48,078 nt of DNA from Firmicutes bacterium UBA4916. Lineage in GTDB: Bacteria > Bacillota > Clostridia > Tissierellales > Tepidimicrobiaceae. Positions 15,407-24,774 of this stretch are shown one piece after another (position 1 is the first letter of the stretch; every line of letters begins with the position of its first letter). Position numbers and translations under genes: made by a program. Under the pieces are notes generated by a model. The model was not told the DNA's origin. It saw only the letters and a program-made list of their open reading frames with translations, and did not search any database. The stretch is from positions 1 through 48,078 of the forward strand of contig DHBY01000097.1 of NCBI GenBank assembly GCA_002398845.1, read 5' to 3'.

Positions 15407-16291
15407 ATGATAAAAAGTATGACTGGATTTGGTAGGGGAGAAAGCACGGATGGTATACATAACTTTAATTTAGAGATTAAAACTGTAAATCATAGATATA
15501 ATGATATTATTATTATCAAAATGCCTAAACATATTAGCTATTTGGAGGAAAAAATAAAAAAAATAATTAAAGATAGAATTAATAGAGGAAGGGTAGAAGT
15601 ATATATAAATCTAGAATATATTGATGAATCAGGAATAGAAGTAAAAGTTGATATTCCCTTGGCAAAAGCATATAAATCTGGAATGGAAAGGATAATGAAA
15701 GAACTTGATATTGAAGATAGTATAAAATTGTCCCATATATTAAGCGTGTCAGAAATAATCAAAACTGAAAGGAAGGAATTAGATGAAGATATTACATGGA
15801 ACTGTTTAAGTACCGCTATTGAAATGGCATTAGATAATGTAATAAATATGAGGATAAATGAAGGTATAAATCTAAAGAATGATATGGAAACTCAGTTAAT
15901 AAAAATAGAAGGAATGATTAAGGAAATAGAAGAAAGATCTCCATTAGTGGTTTTAGAATATAAAGAAAAGTTGAAGGATAGAATTGTTGAAATTTTGGAT
16001 GGGGATTGTAATATAGATGAAGAAAGGATAAATTATGAAGTAGCTTTTTTTGCTGATAAAAGCGATATAAACGAAGAGATAGTTAGGCTTAAATCCCATA
16101 TAAAACAATTTTCACGAAGTTTAGAAGAAGAGAAGCCTATAGGTAGAAAATTAGATTTTCTAACACAAGAAATGAATAGAGAAGTTAATACTATAGGTTC
16201 TAAAGCCAACGACTTGATTATTTGCAATAATGTTGTAGATATAAAAAGCGAATTAGAAAAAATAAGAGAACAAGTACAAAATGTAGAATAA
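15407..16291 (+). CDS. YicC/YloC family endoribonuclease
   Basis: The 294-residue protein has the canonical start MIKSMTGFGRGE, the N-terminal YicC domain, and the C-terminal DUF1732 with ERINYEVAFFADKSDINEEIVRL. It ends in KLDFLTQEMNREVNTIGSKAND. Members of this family are single-strand RNA endonucleases in enterobacteria and Bacillus. The ATG at 15407 behind AAAGGGTG gives the conserved N-terminus; the GTG at 15398 overlaps that site. It is the first gene of the yloC-remA-gmk-rpoZ-coaBC-priA run. Confidence 0.93.
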   Translation: MIKSMTGFGRGESTDGIHNFNLEIKTVNHRYNDIIIIKMPKHISYLEEKIKKIIKDRINRGRVEVYINLEYIDESGIEVKVDIPLAKAYKSGMERIMKELDIEDSIKLSHILSVSEIIKTERKELDEDITWNCLSTAIEMALDNVINMRINEGINLKNDMETQLIKIEGMIKEIEERSPLVVLEYKEKLKDRIVEILDGDCNIDEERINYEVAFFADKSDINEEIVRLKSHIKQFSRSLEEEKPIGRKLDFLTQEMNREVNTIGSKANDLIICNNVVDIKSELEKIREQVQNVE

Positions 16292-16310
16292 TAATAAAGG
16301 AGGATGCTAA

Positions 16311-16577
16311 ATGGATATTAAGTTAATCAACATCGGTTTTGGCAATATTGTGTCAGCCAATAGGATTATTGCAATAGTTAGCCCAGAGTCTGCCCCTATT
16401 AAAAGGATGATACAGGAAGCTAGGGACAAAGGGATATTAATAGATGCAACTTATGGAAGAAGGACTAGGGCAGTTATTATAACGGATAGTGATCATATAA
16501 TTCTTTCAGCTGTACAGCCAGAAACTATAGCTCAAAGATTAAACAACAAAGCAAACGATAAGGCAGATATAAATTAG
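16311..16577 (+). CDS. remA: Extracellular matrix regulator RemA (DUF370)
   Basis: This 88-residue protein is RemA/YlzA, a small DNA-binding protein that forms ring-like oligomers and activates matrix genes in Bacillus. It starts MDIKLINIGFGNIVSANRII, has the conserved DATYGRRTRAVIITDS middle, and ends near QPETIAQRL. Length and order (yloC-remA-gmk) match. In Clostridia outside Bacillus its target genes are largely unknown. AAGGAGG precedes the ATG. Confidence 0.94.
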   Translation: MDIKLINIGFGNIVSANRIIAIVSPESAPIKRMIQEARDKGILIDATYGRRTRAVIITDSDHIILSAVQPETIAQRLNNKANDKADIN

Positions 16578-16593
16578 AAAGAGAGTGTATAAT

Positions 16594-17196
16594 ATGTCAA
16601 AAGGATTTTTATTAATAGTATCAGGGCCTTCTGGTTGTGGCAAAGGTACTGTTTGCCAGGAACTTTTCAAAAAAAATGAAGAACTTCTTTTTTCAGTATC
16701 AGCAACTACAAGAAAACCGAGAGAAGGTGAAATTGACGGAGTAAATTACTTTTTTGTTGATGAAGAGAAATTTACTAATATGGTAAATGATAATGAATTT
16801 TTAGAATATGCTAAGGTCCATTACAACTATTATGGTACACCCAAAAAGTTTGTATTAGAAAAAATCGAAAAAGGAGAAGTAGTTGTTTTAGAAATAGATG
16901 TGCAAGGAGCTTTGCAAGTAAAGGAAGCATATCCAGAGGCTGTATCTATATTTTTAGTACCCCCTTCTATGAATGAGTTAAAAAATAGGATTATAAAAAG
17001 GGGGACTGAAACTGAAAAAGATATAAATATTAGATTAGAAAATGCTTTTTGGGAATTAAAATTTATTGATAAATATGATTATATTGTAATGAATGATGAA
17101 GTTATAAAAGCCGTAGAAAAGATAGAATCTATAATTACTGCAGAGAAGTTAAAAGTAAAAAGACATAAAAATATTATGGAAAAGATTATTTCTTAA
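16594..17196 (+). CDS. gmk: Guanylate kinase
   Basis: Guanylate kinase converts GMP to GDP with ATP. The 200-residue protein has the P-loop SGPSGCGKGTVC near residues 10-21, the GMP-binding block TTRKPREGEIDGVNYFFV, and the IDVQGALQVK and RLENAFWELKFIDKYDYIVMND segments. ATG 16594 gives the usual N-terminus (MSKGFLLIVSGPSG); a GTG at 16585 in frame is an alternative. It follows remA by 16 bases and precedes rpoZ. Confidence 0.96.
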   Translation: MSKGFLLIVSGPSGCGKGTVCQELFKKNEELLFSVSATTRKPREGEIDGVNYFFVDEEKFTNMVNDNEFLEYAKVHYNYYGTPKKFVLEKIEKGEVVVLEIDVQGALQVKEAYPEAVSIFLVPPSMNELKNRIIKRGTETEKDINIRLENAFWELKFIDKYDYIVMNDEVIKAVEKIESIITAEKLKVKRHKNIMEKIIS

Positions 17197-17207
17197 GGAG
17201 GTATATT

Positions 17208-17417
17208 ATGTATAATCCATCTATAGAGGAACTTTCAAAAATAGGCGATAGTAGGTATACTTTAGTTATGTTAACGTCAAAAAGGGCAAGACAATTGGTA
17301 GAAGGAGCCAAACCCCTTATTGAAACAACTTCAACTAAACCTGTAAGTATTGCTATTGAAGAACTAATGGCAGGAAAAATAACCTATTCAAGGCCAGATA
17401 TTAAAGGAATTAAGTAA
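17208..17417 (+). CDS. rpoZ: RNA polymerase omega subunit
   Basis: The 69-residue omega subunit helps assemble RNA polymerase through the beta-prime C-terminus. It has the conserved RYTLVMLTSKRARQLVEGA block and a second-helix IAIEELMAGKI segment. AAGGAGG precedes the ATG at a good distance. It lies between gmk and coaBC, as in most Firmicutes, and ends one base before coaBC starts, suggesting translational coupling. Confidence 0.95.
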   Translation: MYNPSIEELSKIGDSRYTLVMLTSKRARQLVEGAKPLIETTSTKPVSIAIEELMAGKITYSRPDIKGIK

Positions 17418-17418
17418 T

Positions 17419-18627
17419 ATGCTTAGGGGTAAAAATATAATCGTAGGGGTTACTGGTGGGATTGCTGCCTATAAGGCTGTAGATGTAGTAAGTAGACTAA
17501 AAAAACAAAATGCAAATGTGGAAGTGATAATGACAAAACATGCAACTGAGTTTGTTACTCCACTGACCTTTCAGACTTTGGCATTGAATCCAGTATATGT
17601 GGATATGTTTAAGGAACCAAAAAATTATGATGTAGAGCATATTTCCCTAGCCCAAAAAGCTGATCTTTTTTTAATTGCTCCTGCTACAGCTAATATAATT
17701 GGGAAAATTGCTAATGGAATAGCTGATGATTTGCTTACGACAACTATTATGGCTACAAAATCAAGGGTAATATTTGCGCCAGCTATGAATACAAATATGT
17801 ATTTAAATCCAATAGTCCAAAAAAACTTGATTTATTTAAAGTCTTTAGGATATGAGTTTATAGACCCAGAAACTGGGTTATTAGCATGTCAAACCTATGG
17901 ACCAGGGAGAATGGCTGAGCCTATTGATATTGTTAGATATATAATAAATAGTTTTACTAACAAAAAATTACAAGGTAAGAAAATAGTTGTTACCGCTGGA
18001 CCTACAATTGAACCAATAGATCCCGTTAGGTATATCACAAATCATTCTAGTGGGAAAATGGGATATAAAATAGCAGAGGTAGCTCAAAGTTGGGGCGCCG
18101 AAGTAGTTTTAATAACAGGGCCAACGGATTTAAAACCACCTAAGGGTATAGAAATAATAAAAGTAAATACTACGATGGAAATGTTTAATGCTGTGAAAAG
18201 TCAATTTGATAGTTGCCAAGTTTTAATTAAAGCAGCAGCTCCTTCAGACTATAGACCTGAAGTCTTTAGTCAGGAAAAAATAAAAAAAGAAGAAGGAAAA
18301 AGGGATGAACTAAACATAAGGTTTGTTAAAAATCCAGACATTGCAGCTCATTTTGGAAAGCTTAAAAAGGATCAAATAATGGTTGGCTTTGCAGCAGAAA
18401 CAAATAATTTAATCCAATATGCTGAAAGTAAACTTAAAAAGAAAAACCTTGATTTTATAGTTGCTAATGATGTATCTAAAGAAGGAGCAGGTTTTAAAAC
18501 TGATACCAATATTGTTACAATTATAGATAAAAAGGGCAAAGTTATTGAATACCCTATATTAGATAAATCGCAAGTAGCAGAGATTATTTTAGATAAAGTT
18601 GAGGATTTGTTGAATACTAAAAGCTAG
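17419..18627 (+). CDS. coaBC: Bifunctional phosphopantothenoylcysteine decarboxylase / phosphopantothenate-cysteine ligase
   Basis: This 402-residue fusion catalyses two steps of coenzyme A synthesis. The N-terminal CoaC flavoprotein half (about 1-185) has GVTGGIAAYKAVDVVSRL, the catalytic His in DVEHISLAQKADL and FAPAMNTNMYLNP. The C-terminal CoaB half (about 186-402) has VVTAGPTIEPIDPVRYITNH, then SSGKMG, and KAAAPSDYRP. ATG 17419 is coupled to the rpoZ stop. The final codons (NTKS plus stop) form the left arm of a 16-bp hairpin before priA. A companion coaD lies at 36967. Confidence 0.95.
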   Translation: MLRGKNIIVGVTGGIAAYKAVDVVSRLKKQNANVEVIMTKHATEFVTPLTFQTLALNPVYVDMFKEPKNYDVEHISLAQKADLFLIAPATANIIGKIANGIADDLLTTTIMATKSRVIFAPAMNTNMYLNPIVQKNLIYLKSLGYEFIDPETGLLACQTYGPGRMAEPIDIVRYIINSFTNKKLQGKKIVVTAGPTIEPIDPVRYITNHSSGKMGYKIAEVAQSWGAEVVLITGPTDLKPPKGIEIIKVNTTMEMFNAVKSQFDSCQVLIKAAAPSDYRPEVFSQEKIKKEEGKRDELNIRFVKNPDIAAHFGKLKKDQIMVGFAAETNNLIQYAESKLKKKNLDFIVANDVSKEGAGFKTDTNIVTIIDKKGKVIEYPILDKSQVAEIILDKVEDLLNTKS

Positions 18628-18656
18628 ATTGATTATTTTATCTAGCTTTTAGTATT
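18613..18656. terminator. Perfect 16-bp hairpin at the coaBC-priA junction
   Basis: AATACTAAAAGCTAGA (18613-18628) and TCTAGCTTTTAGTATT (18641-18656) pair perfectly around a 12-base loop. The coaBC stop lies in the left arm. There is no T-tract after it, so it may be a weak terminator or a processing or stability structure. It ends 24 bases before the priA start. Confidence 0.5.
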
Positions 18657-18679
18657 TAAATCAGAAAAGGATTGATTTT

Positions 18680-21163
18680 ATGAATAGAAAATATGCACAA
18701 GTAATAGTTGAGAATAAAGCAGCAAGCACTGATAAACCTTATATTTATATAATTGAACCAGATATGATTTATGAAATAGAAGAAGGCATGAGAGTACTTG
18801 TTCCCTTTGGACAGGGAAACAGGATTATTAAAGGTATCGTTATTAAAATACAAGATCATTATGAAAGGTCATATCAATTAAAAAGTATAATAGATGTGAT
18901 TGATGATAAACCCCTTATCTCAAAGGATATGATAAACTTAAGTTTATGGATGTCTGAGCATTATTTGTCTCCTTATTTAGATGCTTTTCAAACTGTTTTG
19001 CCTCCAGGAGATTTTAAGGAGGTTAAAACATATGTTGTTTTAAATGAGAATAACCTTAATTGTTTCAAGGGGGAACTTACTCCCTTAGGAAAAAATATTA
19101 TTCAATTGATTATAGAGAAAGACGGCAGAGTAGATTTAGAGATTATTAAGAAAAATATGGAGAATAAAAATGTCAATAAAACCATTAATATGCTAGAGAA
19201 AAAGGGACTAATTGAAACTACATTGAAAGTACAGACATCTATAGAAAAAAACTATGAAAAATATGTTTCCTTAATAGATAAATCTATGGATTATGATAGT
19301 ATTTTTAATATAATTGGGAAAAGAAGCTATAAGCAAATGGAAATAGCAAAATTTTTAATGAATATTGATAAAATATCTTTAAAGGAATTAATGCTAAAAA
19401 CCAATAGTTCTTTATCTACTGTTAAAGCATTAGAAGGAAAAAATATAATAAAAATTTTTAAAAAGGAAGTATATCGTGATCCAATAAGTAAAAATATTAA
19501 ACCCTATAAAAAGCTTGAATTATCACCTGATCAAAGATACTGTGTAGATACTATATTAAACAGTATAAAAAACGGTAGTAAGGAAAATAAATTTTTAATT
19601 CACGGTGTAACGGGTAGTGGGAAAACAGAAATATATCTTCAATTAGTTGAAGAAATGATAAATATGGGTAAAGAAACTATAGTTCTTGTACCTGAGATAT
19701 CTTTGACACCTCAAACAATTGAAAGATTCGTTGGAAGATTTGGCGATAATGTGGCAGTACTTCACAGCAAGCTTTCTTATGGTGAAAGATTCGACCAATG
19801 GAGAAAGATTAAAGAAGGGAAAGTAAAAATAGCAGTAGGAGCTCGTTCTGTTGTATTTGCACCTTTCAACAATCTAGGACTTATTATTATTGATGAGGAA
19901 CATGAAAATACATATAAGTCTAGTATGAATCCTAAATACGATGCTATAGAGGTGGCAGAAAAAAGATGTGAACAAGTAGGAGGCTATTTAGTCAAGGGTT
20001 CTGCTACCCCATCAATTGAGAGCTATTATAAGGCTAAGAATGGACATATAAAATTATTAAACTTAGATAAAAGAATTAATAACAAAAAATTACCTGAAGT
20101 TAAGATTGTAGACATGAGAAAGGAACTAGATACTGGAAATAAGTCTATATTTAGCAGGGAATTATATGAAGCTATAGGGGAAAACTTAAGAAAAAAAAAG
20201 CAGACTATACTTTTCCTAAATAGAAGGGGTTATTCAACCTTTGTTTCTTGCAGACAATGTGGATATGTAGTAAAATGTAATGAATGTGATATATCTATGA
20301 CATATCATCTGAAAGACAATAAATTAAAATGCCATTACTGTGGTTTAGCTATAAGCCCTCCCCAAATATGTCCCGTTTGTAAAAGTAAATATATAAAGTA
20401 TTTTGGCATAGGTACTGAAAAAGTTGAAGAACTAACTAAGAAGATGTTTCCAATGGCAAAAGTCGAAAGAATGGATATGGATACCACTTCAAAGAAGGGA
20501 AGCCATGAATCCATGCTCCTTAAGATGAAAGATGAAGAAATAGACATATTAATTGGAACTCAAATGGTGGCTAAAGGATTAGATTTTGAAAAAGTAACTT
20601 TAGTTGGTGTAATTGCAGCAGATACAAGTTTAAATTTACCAGACTTTAGGTCTTCTGAGAGAACCTTTCAACTCATAACTCAGGTGGCGGGTAGGGCAGG
20701 CAGAGGAGAATTTGAAGGCAAAGTAATTGTCCAAACTTATAATCCTGAACATTATAGCATTCAATGTGCAAAGGAACATGATTATGTGGCTTTTTATAAT
20801 AAGGAAATAGTATTAAGAAAAGAATTTGATTATCCACCTTTCACCAATATTATATCCGTAGTTATATATGGGGAAGATAATAGATATGTTGCAATGAAGG
20901 CAAAAGAAGTTTACAATTTAATAATAGAGGAAATGGTCAAGGAAGGTCTTAATGAATTAGTTAAAAATGTCATAGGACCATATCCAGCACCATTGGAAAA
21001 GATAAAAAATAATTATCGCTTTCAAATCCTAATAAAATCCAGGGATGAATATATGGATAAATTAAAAAACATTATAGAATGGGTATGTATAATAAACAGA
21101 CATAAAAATAATTTAAAAGGGATTAGATTTAGTATAGATGTAAATCCTAATTCAATATTGTAG
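18680..21163 (+). CDS. priA: Primosomal protein N' (PriA helicase)
   Basis: PriA is the 3'-5' superfamily 2 helicase that reloads the replisome at stalled forks. The 827-residue protein has an N-terminal 3'-DNA-binding domain, a winged-helix part, and a helicase core with Walker A GVTGSGKTEIYLQL near residue 311 and Walker B IIIDEEHENTYKS. Zinc-binding cysteines sit in CRQCGYVVKCNEC and CHYCG...CPVCKSKY. It ends in SIDVNPNSIL, the usual C-terminus. It sits between coaBC and def, as in Bacillus. AAAGGATTGATTTT ahead of the ATG gives a modest ribosome site. Confidence 0.97.
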   Translation: MNRKYAQVIVENKAASTDKPYIYIIEPDMIYEIEEGMRVLVPFGQGNRIIKGIVIKIQDHYERSYQLKSIIDVIDDKPLISKDMINLSLWMSEHYLSPYLDAFQTVLPPGDFKEVKTYVVLNENNLNCFKGELTPLGKNIIQLIIEKDGRVDLEIIKKNMENKNVNKTINMLEKKGLIETTLKVQTSIEKNYEKYVSLIDKSMDYDSIFNIIGKRSYKQMEIAKFLMNIDKISLKELMLKTNSSLSTVKALEGKNIIKIFKKEVYRDPISKNIKPYKKLELSPDQRYCVDTILNSIKNGSKENKFLIHGVTGSGKTEIYLQLVEEMINMGKETIVLVPEISLTPQTIERFVGRFGDNVAVLHSKLSYGERFDQWRKIKEGKVKIAVGARSVVFAPFNNLGLIIIDEEHENTYKSSMNPKYDAIEVAEKRCEQVGGYLVKGSATPSIESYYKAKNGHIKLLNLDKRINNKKLPEVKIVDMRKELDTGNKSIFSRELYEAIGENLRKKKQTILFLNRRGYSTFVSCRQCGYVVKCNECDISMTYHLKDNKLKCHYCGLAISPPQICPVCKSKYIKYFGIGTEKVEELTKKMFPMAKVERMDMDTTSKKGSHESMLLKMKDEEIDILIGTQMVAKGLDFEKVTLVGVIAADTSLNLPDFRSSERTFQLITQVAGRAGRGEFEGKVIVQTYNPEHYSIQCAKEHDYVAFYNKEIVLRKEFDYPPFTNIISVVIYGEDNRYVAMKAKEVYNLIIEEMVKEGLNELVKNVIGPYPAPLEKIKNNYRFQILIKSRDEYMDKLKNIIEWVCIINRHKNNLKGIRFSIDVNPNSIL

Positions 21164-21174
21164 GAGGAAAAGAC

Positions 21175-21642
21175 ATGGCTATTAGACAAATTAGATATTC
21201 CGGTGATCCTATTTTAAGAAAGAATTCTAGGGAAGTTACTGAAATAAATGATAGAATAAAGATACTTTTAGAAGACATGGTAGATACTATGTATAAATAT
21301 GATGGAGTAGGATTAGCAGCACCTCAGGTTGGTGTATTGAGAAAAGTAGTTGTAATAGATATAGGAGAAGGGATTATAAAACTTATCAATCCTGAGATAA
21401 TTGAAGCCCATGGAGAAAGTATAGATATAGAAGGTTGTTTAAGTGTTCCAAATAGGGTAGGAACAGTAAAAAGGCCCGAAACAGTCAAAGTGAAATATTT
21501 AGATGAACAAGGTGAAGAAAAGATAATGGAAGGTACAGGATTATTGGCTAAGGCTCTTTGCCATGAGATAGACCACCTCCACGGCATATTATTTATAGAT
21601 AATATGATTCAAGAAGTATTTCCTAAAAAAGATGAAGAATAA
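21175..21642 (+). CDS. def: Peptide deformylase
   Basis: Def removes the N-formyl group from new peptides. The 155-residue metalloenzyme has motif 1 GVGLAAPQVG (residues 44-53), motif 2 EGCLSVP with metal ligand Cys88, and motif 3 HEIDH with His130, Glu131 and His134. It is of the short Gram-negative-like or type 1 length rather than the Bacillus Def2 type. GGAGG precedes the ATG. It is paired with fmt, the enzyme that installs the formyl group. Confidence 0.97.
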   Translation: MAIRQIRYSGDPILRKNSREVTEINDRIKILLEDMVDTMYKYDGVGLAAPQVGVLRKVVVIDIGEGIIKLINPEIIEAHGESIDIEGCLSVPNRVGTVKRPETVKVKYLDEQGEEKIMEGTGLLAKALCHEIDHLHGILFIDNMIQEVFPKKDEE

Positions 21643-21660
21643 AGTTTGGGGGTAAATAGC

Positions 21661-22590
21661 GTGAAAATTGTATTTATGGGGACACCTGAGTTTGCAGTTC
21701 CATCTTTAATGTCATTATATGAAAAGGGGCATGATATATCTTTGGTAGTAACTCAAAAAGATAAACCTAAAGGTAGGGGCAAAAAAATGCATCCTACTCC
21801 CATTAAAGAAAAAGCCTTGGAGCTGGGATTAGAGGTTTATCAACCAGATTCTATCAATTCAACAGAATCCATAAATAAAATAAAAAGATTATCACCAGAC
21901 TGTATTATAGTAGTGGCCTTTGGACAAATACTTAAAAGGGAAATATTAAAGCTATCAAAGTATGGGTGCATCAATATACATGGGTCACTGCTTCCAAAAT
22001 ATAGGGGAGCTGGACCTATTAATTGGGCTATTATCAATGGAGAGTCTAAAACAGGAATTACGGTTATGAAAATGGACCAAGGAATAGATTCAGGAGATAT
22101 GCTGCTTGTAGAGGAAATACCTATTGATGAAGAAGATGATGCAGAGTCTATTCATGATAAATTATCTATATTAGGTAGTAGATTAATAGTTGAAGCATTA
22201 GAAAAATTAGAAAACCAAACAATTGTTAAAGTTCCCCAAAGGGATGATTTAGCCTCTTATGCACCAAAGATAACTAAAGAAACTGGAAAGATTAATTGGG
22301 ACAGTACCGGTGAGAAAATTAAAAACTTAGTACGAGGACTAAAACCTTGGCCATGTGCTTATATGAATTATAAAGGCGAAAATGTTAAAATTCATAAGGT
22401 TAAAGTTATAGAAAAGTTCTCCAAAGAGGGATATGGAGTAGTAGTCAAAGTTTCCGATAAGGGTATTTGTGTAAATTGTCATGATGCTTGTATAGTTATT
22501 GAAGAGTTGCAATTCCCTGGAAAGAAAAAATTACAAGTATCTGAGTATTTAAGGGGAAATCAATTTGATACTAATATAAAATTAGATTAA
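21661..22590 (+). CDS. fmt: Methionyl-tRNA formyltransferase
   Basis: Fmt formylates initiator Met-tRNA with 10-formyl-tetrahydrofolate. The 309-residue protein has the start MKIVFMGTPEFAVPSL, the formyl-binding VVAFGQIL block, and the catalytic HGSLLPKYRGAGPINWAI with Asn in CINIHG. A C-terminal oligonucleotide-binding barrel begins around GLKPWPCAYM. The GTG at 21661 lies 8 bases after GGGGG (21648-21652); the upstream TTG at 21646 overlaps that site. It follows def by 18 bases. Confidence 0.96.
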   Translation: MKIVFMGTPEFAVPSLMSLYEKGHDISLVVTQKDKPKGRGKKMHPTPIKEKALELGLEVYQPDSINSTESINKIKRLSPDCIIVVAFGQILKREILKLSKYGCINIHGSLLPKYRGAGPINWAIINGESKTGITVMKMDQGIDSGDMLLVEEIPIDEEDDAESIHDKLSILGSRLIVEALEKLENQTIVKVPQRDDLASYAPKITKETGKINWDSTGEKIKNLVRGLKPWPCAYMNYKGENVKIHKVKVIEKFSKEGYGVVVKVSDKGICVNCHDACIVIEELQFPGKKKLQVSEYLRGNQFDTNIKLD

Positions 22591-22619
22591 TATTAGTATG
22601 TTTGAGGAGGAGAGTTTGT

Positions 22620-23315
22620 ATGTTTTATGGTGGATATTACGGAGGATATGGTGGGAATTGGATATTGTTTGTATTTCCAGCCTTACTGTTTGCTATCTAT
22701 GCACAGGCAAAGGTTTCTACATCTTTTAACAAGTATTTAAAGGTAGCTAGCCGTTCAGGCTATACTGGAAGAGAAGTCGCAAGGATGATATTGGATAGAA
22801 ATGGATTATATGATATTAGAATAGAACCTACTGCAGGTCAGTTAACAGATCACTATGATCCAAGAGATAAGGTAATTAGATTATCAAGTAATGTATATAA
22901 CGGCAATTCCATTGCAGCTATTTCTGTTGCTGCCCATGAGGTTGGCCATGCTATACAACATGGGGAAGGCTATTTTCCACTTATTTTAAGAAATAATATA
23001 GCGCCTATTGCGAGTATAGGTGCTAGGTTTGTTTGGATTTTAATTTTCTTAGGTTTCATTATCAGCCCATTTCTTTTGGAATTAGGGATAGCTCTTTATT
23101 TAGCTGTAGTATTGTTCCAGGTTGTTACTTTACCTGTAGAGTTTAATGCTAGCAAAAGAGCATTATATCAATTAGAAAATGGGATAGCTTCTAGGGATGA
23201 GATAGGTCCATCAAAAGAAGTTCTTACTGCTGCTGCTTTAACCTATGTTGCAGCAACTTTGGTGGCTATTGGTCAATTGTTAAGACTTCTTTCTATTTCA
23301 AATAGAAGGGATTAA
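22620..23315 (+). CDS. YugP-type zinc metallopeptidase
   Basis: The 231-residue membrane protein belongs to the neutral zinc metallopeptidase family of YugP. The active-site helix AAHEVGHAIQHGEGY has zinc ligands His106 and His110 and catalytic Glu107. The N-terminus is glycine/tyrosine-rich (YGGYYGGYGG) followed by a hydrophobic helix, and two or three more helices follow (about 131-175 and 200-225). The ATG at 22620 sits behind GAGGAGGAG. It is placed between fmt and rsmB as in many Clostridia; the natural substrate is not known. Confidence 0.9.
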   Translation: MFYGGYYGGYGGNWILFVFPALLFAIYAQAKVSTSFNKYLKVASRSGYTGREVARMILDRNGLYDIRIEPTAGQLTDHYDPRDKVIRLSSNVYNGNSIAAISVAAHEVGHAIQHGEGYFPLILRNNIAPIASIGARFVWILIFLGFIISPFLLELGIALYLAVVLFQVVTLPVEFNASKRALYQLENGIASRDEIGPSKEVLTAAALTYVAATLVAIGQLLRLLSISNRRD

Positions 23316-23331
23316 ATATTATATTTGAAAT

Positions 23332-23365
23332 TTTGCCTGGCTTAAGCCAGGCAAATGACTTTTTA
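23332..23365 (+). terminator. Perfect hairpin after the metallopeptidase gene
   Basis: TTTGCCTGGC (23332-23341) and GCCAGGCAAA (23346-23355) pair perfectly around TTAA, followed by TGACTTTTTAT. It is a strong stem with an imperfect T-tract, ahead of rsmB. Confidence 0.7.
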
Positions 23366-23379
23366 TAGGGAGGTTTACC

Positions 23380-24720
23380 ATGAATTCAAGGGATATTGCT
23401 TTGAATATTTTAATGGATATAAATGAAAATGGGGCTTTTTCTAATTATACCATTAATAAACATTTAAAAGGCAAAGAGAATATAAAAGACGAAAATTTAA
23501 TTAGGGAAATAGTCTATGGGGTAATTGAAAATCTATTATATTTAGACTATATAATTTCCAAAGCCTCAAAAATAAAGCTTAAAAAGATTCATCCTAGGGT
23601 TTTAGAGATTTTGAGGATGGGAGTATATCAAATTGTTTTTATGGACAAAATTCCAGATAGAGCAGCAGTAAACGAGGCAGTTAATTTATCAAAGGAATAT
23701 GGACATAAGGGAATTAGCGGTTTTGTTAATGGAGTATTGAGAAATATTTCAAGAAACAAAGAAGAAATGATGAAAATAGATAAAGTAGATGATAAAGATT
23801 ATCTATCCATTAAATATTCCCATCCCAAATGGTTGGTTGAAAGATGGATAGAAGAATTTGGTTATGAATTTACTGAAAACTTATGTCAAGGAAACAATAG
23901 TAGGCCAAAACTTAATATTAGAGTCAATACATTGACAACAACTAGAGATGAATTAGTAGAAAGACTATCTCAATATGGTTATATTGTTCATAAAACAAAT
24001 TATGCAAGTGATGGGATTATAATTGATAATCCTACAAGGATTACGGAACTAGATGAGTTTAATCAAGGCTATTTTACCATACAAGATGAAAGTAGTATGC
24101 TAGTTGCACAAATAGCAAATCCTAAGGAGAATAGTTTTGTCCTAGATATATGCAGTGCTCCAGGCGGAAAGTCTACACATATAGCTCAGCTCATGAATAA
24201 TAAGGGTAAGATAATAAGCAGAGATATTTATGAACATAAACTAAATTTAGTTAGGCAAAACGCTAGTAGATTAGGTATAAATATAATAAATACGGAAAGT
24301 TTTGATGCCATTAATTTGGATAGGGATTTAATTGGTAAGATAGATTACTGCATTGTAGATGCTCCCTGTTCTGGTTTAGGAATTATAAGAAGAAGACCTG
24401 AAATAAAATGGAATAGAAAACAAGAAGATATAGATGATTTAAATAAAATCCAAAGGAAAATATTGAATAATGCCAAAGAGTATGTAAAACCTGGGGGAAT
24501 AATAATATACAGTACTTGCACTATTGGAAGGGAAGAAAATATGGATGTAATAAATGACTTTTTAGATAATAATAAGGAATTTCAATTATTTGGCTTTGAA
24601 GATTTAATTTGTTCAAATGAAAATATTGAAACCTCTAAAAATGGTTATATTCAATTATTTCCACATATAAATAATACAGATGGTTTTTTTATTGCTAGAA
24701 TTCAAAAGAACCGTAGCTAA
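23380..24720 (+). CDS. rsmB: 16S rRNA m5C967 methyltransferase
   Basis: RsmB methylates C967 of 16S rRNA using SAM. The 446-residue protein has an N-terminal NusB-like domain (about 1-135, with GVIENLLYLDYII and PDRAAVNEAVNL). The catalytic part has the SAM motif LDICSAPGGKSTHIAQLM, VDAPCSGLG with Cys330, and the catalytic Cys380 in YSTCTIGREEN. GGGAGG precedes the ATG. Its neighbours are rlmN and the PrpC/PrkC pair, the yloM-yloN order. Confidence 0.96.
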   Translation: MNSRDIALNILMDINENGAFSNYTINKHLKGKENIKDENLIREIVYGVIENLLYLDYIISKASKIKLKKIHPRVLEILRMGVYQIVFMDKIPDRAAVNEAVNLSKEYGHKGISGFVNGVLRNISRNKEEMMKIDKVDDKDYLSIKYSHPKWLVERWIEEFGYEFTENLCQGNNSRPKLNIRVNTLTTTRDELVERLSQYGYIVHKTNYASDGIIIDNPTRITELDEFNQGYFTIQDESSMLVAQIANPKENSFVLDICSAPGGKSTHIAQLMNNKGKIISRDIYEHKLNLVRQNASRLGINIINTESFDAINLDRDLIGKIDYCIVDAPCSGLGIIRRRPEIKWNRKQEDIDDLNKIQRKILNNAKEYVKPGGIIIYSTCTIGREENMDVINDFLDNNKEFQLFGFEDLICSNENIETSKNGYIQLFPHINNTDGFFIARIQKNRS

Positions 24721-24734
24721 TGCTTTATAAATTA

Positions 24735-24743
24735 TGATATAAT
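24735..24743 (+). promoter_or_regulatory. Extended -10 ahead of rlmN
   Basis: TG-A-TATAAT, with TATAAT at 24738-24743, lies 31 bases ahead of the rlmN start codon. No -35 of note is visible. The same TGATATAAT string recurs ahead of rqcH, thiT and tmcAL. Confidence 0.4.
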
Positions 24744-24774
24744 ATGAAATTAAGAATATATTTGGGGTGATTTC

